Source: a bacterium
Lineage (GTDB): Bacteria; Bacillota_I; Bacilli_A; RF39; UBA660
Assembly (NCBI GenBank): GCA_014845975.1
Contig: RKAN01000030.1
Coordinates: forward strand, 1 to 8,088
Length of the DNA stretch: 8,088 nt
Reading direction: 5' to 3'
In this document: positions 6,717-8,088 of the stretch, one piece after another
Position numbering within the stretch: position 1 is the stretch's first letter
How the letters are laid out: the number at the start of each line of letters is the position of its first letter
Made by a program: the position numbers and the translations under genes
Notes under the pieces: model-generated
Databases searched by the model: none
The model's input: the letters and a program-made list of their open reading frames with translations, nothing else
Told to the model about the DNA's origin: nothing

Positions 6717-7090
6717 GTAAAACAATGTTAATTTAATACTCTCTGTTTTTAATATTCTTTTCAATAGATGGAACTTCATGAGATAAGTTGAATATGGTAA
6801 AAAGAAAAATTTAAGTCAAAAAAGATTTGCTATTTTTAAAGTGAGGTATTATTACACAGTAAAGTATTGTGCATTTTACATTGTATAACAATTAAAGAAG
6901 AAAAAGATATAATAGAAAGATTATCAGATGATAATAAAAAAGCGTTGAATCATCAATACAAAGTCATAAAATAATAATTGATTCATTTTCCAAATTCAAC
7001 CATTTAAAAATATATAAACATTATGTGGAATGGAAATTGTTTTAATTATTTCAAAACATCAAAGGTAATTCAGTCATTCTTCTTTCTTTA
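6717..7090 (+). other. Gene-free spacer holding a probable regulator remnant
   Basis: This stretch of about 370 bases between the kinase terminator and the next promoter has no intact gene on either strand that I can support. Its only structure of note is the XRE-like remnant at 6778-6974, listed separately. From 6975 to 7090 I see AT-rich sequence with no convincing ORF, hairpin or repeat. Confidence 0.6.
6778..6974 (+). pseudogene. Probable remnant of an XRE-family helix-turn-helix regulator
   Basis: From an ATG at 6778 the frame reads M R stop (TAA at 6784), then VEYGKKKNLSQKRFA and IFKVRYYYTVKYC up to TAA at 6886. KKKNLSQKRFA resembles helices 1-2 of XRE/Cro-type HTH domains, and KVRYYYTVKY resembles the recognition helix with a residue missing. 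A -1 or +2 frame change brings in TIKEEKDIIERLSDDNKKALNHQ and YKVIK, ending at 6972-6974, which resembles the short C-terminal tails common in such regulators. The whole is far shorter than an intact repressor, so internal deletion plus frameshift is the simplest account. Resemblance is by eye only, and chance similarity in AT-rich DNA is possible. Confidence 0.38.
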
Positions 7091-7119
7091 TTGCATTTTT
7101 TTCTCTTAACTGTTACAAT
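7091..7119 (+). promoter_or_regulatory. Extended -10 promoter for the LiaF-like gene
   Basis: The -10 box is TACAAT (7114-7119) with an extended TG at 7111-7112. A weak -35, TTGCAT (7091-7096), lies 17 bases upstream. Predicted transcription starts near 7126, giving a very short leader with AAGGAG at 7132-7137. Confidence 0.6.
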
Positions 7120-7142
7120 AATTTTGGAAAGAAGGAGTTATT

Positions 7143-7814
7143 TTGAAAATAGAAAATATTTTATGGGGAATTTTGTTAATTATTTTAGGGGTAATATTTG
7201 GATTAAATGCTTTAGAAATTACCAACATTGATATATTTTTTAGTGGATGGTGGACTTTATTTATTATAGTACCTTGTTTTATTGGACTTTTTAAAGAATC
7301 TGATAAGACTGGCAATATTATAGGAATTTTATTAGGAATTGTCTTATTATTGTGTTGCCAAGATATCTTAAGTTTTGAGATTGTTTGGAAATTAATGATA
7401 CCTGCCATTCTAATTATTATTGGTTGTTCATTAATTTTTAAAGATATTATTCATCGAAATATAAAAGAAAAAATTAAAACTTTAAAAAATACGAAAGATT
7501 CTTATTGTGCTACCTTTGGTAGTCAAAATGTAAGTTTTGACAAAGAAGAATTTAAAGGATGCGAATTAAATGCTATATTTGGTGAAATGATTTTAGATTT
7601 AAGAGAAGCAGAAATTAAAAATGATGTTGTAATTACTTCTAGTAGTGTATTTGGTGAAGTCAAAATTTATGTTCCTTCAAACATCAAAGTAAAAGTTAAA
7701 TCGACTCCTATATTTGGTGAAGTAAAAAATAAATGTAAAAATACAAATAATGAAGGAGCTTTTACAATGTATATTGATGCTACTTGTATTTTTGGTGGAG
7801 CTGAAATTAAATGA
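7143..7814 (+). CDS. LiaF-like membrane protein (four-helix domain plus LiaF C-terminal beta domain)
   Basis: This 223-residue protein resembles LiaF and the related cell-wall-antibiotic-response proteins, which in Firmicutes restrain LiaRS-type envelope-stress signalling. Four hydrophobic helices are visible (about 5-23, 33-50, 57-72 and 80-100), including the conserved-looking GWWTLFIIVPCFIGL. A basic linker (about 103-118) leads to a beta-rich C-terminal domain. That domain has four regularly spaced FGE/FGG turns at F146, F170, F191 and F217, with the typical LDLREAEI and VFGEVKIYVPSNIKVKV strands, ending IFGGAEIK. The start is TTG, set by AAGGAG (7132-7137) five bases upstream; no ATG lies nearby in frame. 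The gene has its own promoter and overlaps the next ORF as ATGA. No LiaS or LiaR is in the window, so its signalling partner is unknown. Confidence 0.85.
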   Translation: MKIENILWGILLIILGVIFGLNALEITNIDIFFSGWWTLFIIVPCFIGLFKESDKTGNIIGILLGIVLLLCCQDILSFEIVWKLMIPAILIIIGCSLIFKDIIHRNIKEKIKTLKNTKDSYCATFGSQNVSFDKEEFKGCELNAIFGEMILDLREAEIKNDVVITSSSVFGEVKIYVPSNIKVKVKSTPIFGEVKNKCKNTNNEGAFTMYIDATCIFGGAEIK

Positions 7815-7987
7815 CACAATTTCAAAAAATCATTAAATATGTGGCAATTTCCTTTGCTTTTTTCTTAATTTTTAGTGTTTTTTCTTTTGTTGTACTTATT
7901 TTTTCTTCTATTGCTACAATTTCTGAAGAAGAATCAACTGAAATTTCACAAGAATTTCAAAACGATTATTATCAATTCAATATTTAA
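7811..7987 (+). CDS. Short membrane ORF, probably the truncated N-terminus of a DUF4097-type protein
   Basis: This 58-codon ORF begins MTQFQKIIKYVAISFAFFLIF and has one long hydrophobic helix (about 8-37), then an acidic, Ser/Gln-rich stretch ending DYYQFNI. It overlaps the LiaF-like stop by ATGA, so translation is probably coupled. The start closely resembles the membrane anchor of DUF4097 beta-strand-repeat proteins that often follow LiaF-like genes in low-GC Bacillota (recalled from general knowledge, not searched). Those proteins are several times longer. Here the frame ends at TAA (7985) and the same frame then meets TAA and TAG within a few codons, so the extracytoplasmic domain seems lost. 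It may be a pseudogene, or a functional small membrane protein. Confidence 0.55.
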   Translation: MTQFQKIIKYVAISFAFFLIFSVFSFVVLIFSSIATISEEESTEISQEFQNDYYQFNI

Positions 7988-8069
7988 TTGTAAAATTTAA
8001 ATTAGAAAAAAATGAATAAAAAGATACAACATATAATTATTAATGGTGTTGGTAATAAAAATATGAAAA

Positions 8070-8088
8070 AATAAACGAAATGTTTATT
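8070..8088 (+). terminator. Possible terminator hairpin cut by the window edge
   Basis: AATAAAC (8070-8076) and GTTTATT (8082-8088) form a 7-bp stem with loop GAAAT, preceded by an A-run. The sequence ends at the stem's last base, so a T-tract cannot be seen. The stem is AT-rich, so this is tentative. Confidence 0.3.

Noticed and set aside
6567..6779. Minus-strand ORF of 70 codons
   Set aside because: It runs through the kinase terminator and the low-complexity tail; no promoter or recognisable domain supports it.
6944..6990. Hairpin between GAATC and GATTC arms as a terminator or RNA element
   Set aside because: Only five pairs form cleanly, the loop is long and no T-tract follows, so it is not distinguishable from chance.
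7106..7408. Minus-strand ORF of 100 codons
   Set aside because: It is opposite the LiaF-like gene's membrane helices and promoter, and is a shadow of that gene.
8012..8074. Twenty-codon ORF starting at the ATG at 8012
   Set aside because: It is very short, lacks a clear Shine-Dalgarno and simply continues the stop-laced frame after the 58-codon ORF.

Overview
The window is strongly AT-rich, and every convincing gene lies on the + strand. The genetic code is standard: TGA is used as a true stop (for example at 2168-2170, 6679-6681 and 7812-7814) and Trp is encoded by TGG. Consensus Shine-Dalgarno sequences, TTG starts, extended -10 promoters and the gene families present point to a low-GC Bacillota, most likely an uncultured gut Bacilli or Mollicutes-like lineage. 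That placement is inference from composition and protein style, not a match to a named species.

Region 1 (1-3108) is the 3' part of a metal-transport operon. It holds a 5'-truncated ABC ATPase of the ZnuC type, a ZnuB-type permease, a COG0701 (YcgR-like) permease carrying a His/Cys-rich cytoplasmic loop, and a YcgQ/TIGR03943-type partner. Consecutive genes overlap by 8, 10 and 4 bases, so they are probably translationally coupled, and an intrinsic terminator follows. The likely theme is zinc or another transition metal: the ABC genes would import it, and the permease pair would handle a second transport or homeostasis step. The binding protein and any regulator should lie upstream, outside the window.

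Region 2 (3109-3475) has no intact gene. It holds one continuous frame with a good ribosome binding site but four internal stops, read here as a decayed small gene, followed by a hairpin terminator.

Region 3 (3476-6716) holds a near-consensus promoter driving a PlsC-like (LPLAT superfamily) acyltransferase, then a hybrid histidine kinase with about seven membrane segments, kinase and receiver domains and an acidic tail, closed by an intrinsic terminator.

Region 4 (6717-7090) contains no intact gene. A short stretch resembles a broken XRE-family helix-turn-helix regulator.

Region 5 (7091-8088) has a promoter, a LiaF-like envelope-stress membrane protein with a TTG start, and, overlapping by ATGA, a 58-codon membrane ORF that looks like the surviving N-terminus of a DUF4097-type protein.

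I see no CRISPR array, tRNA, rRNA, insertion sequence or phage module. The window is mostly housekeeping and envelope/metal genes separated by decayed gene remnants. I found no convincing wholly new system; the most notable feature is the metal operon with its His/Cys-loop permease.
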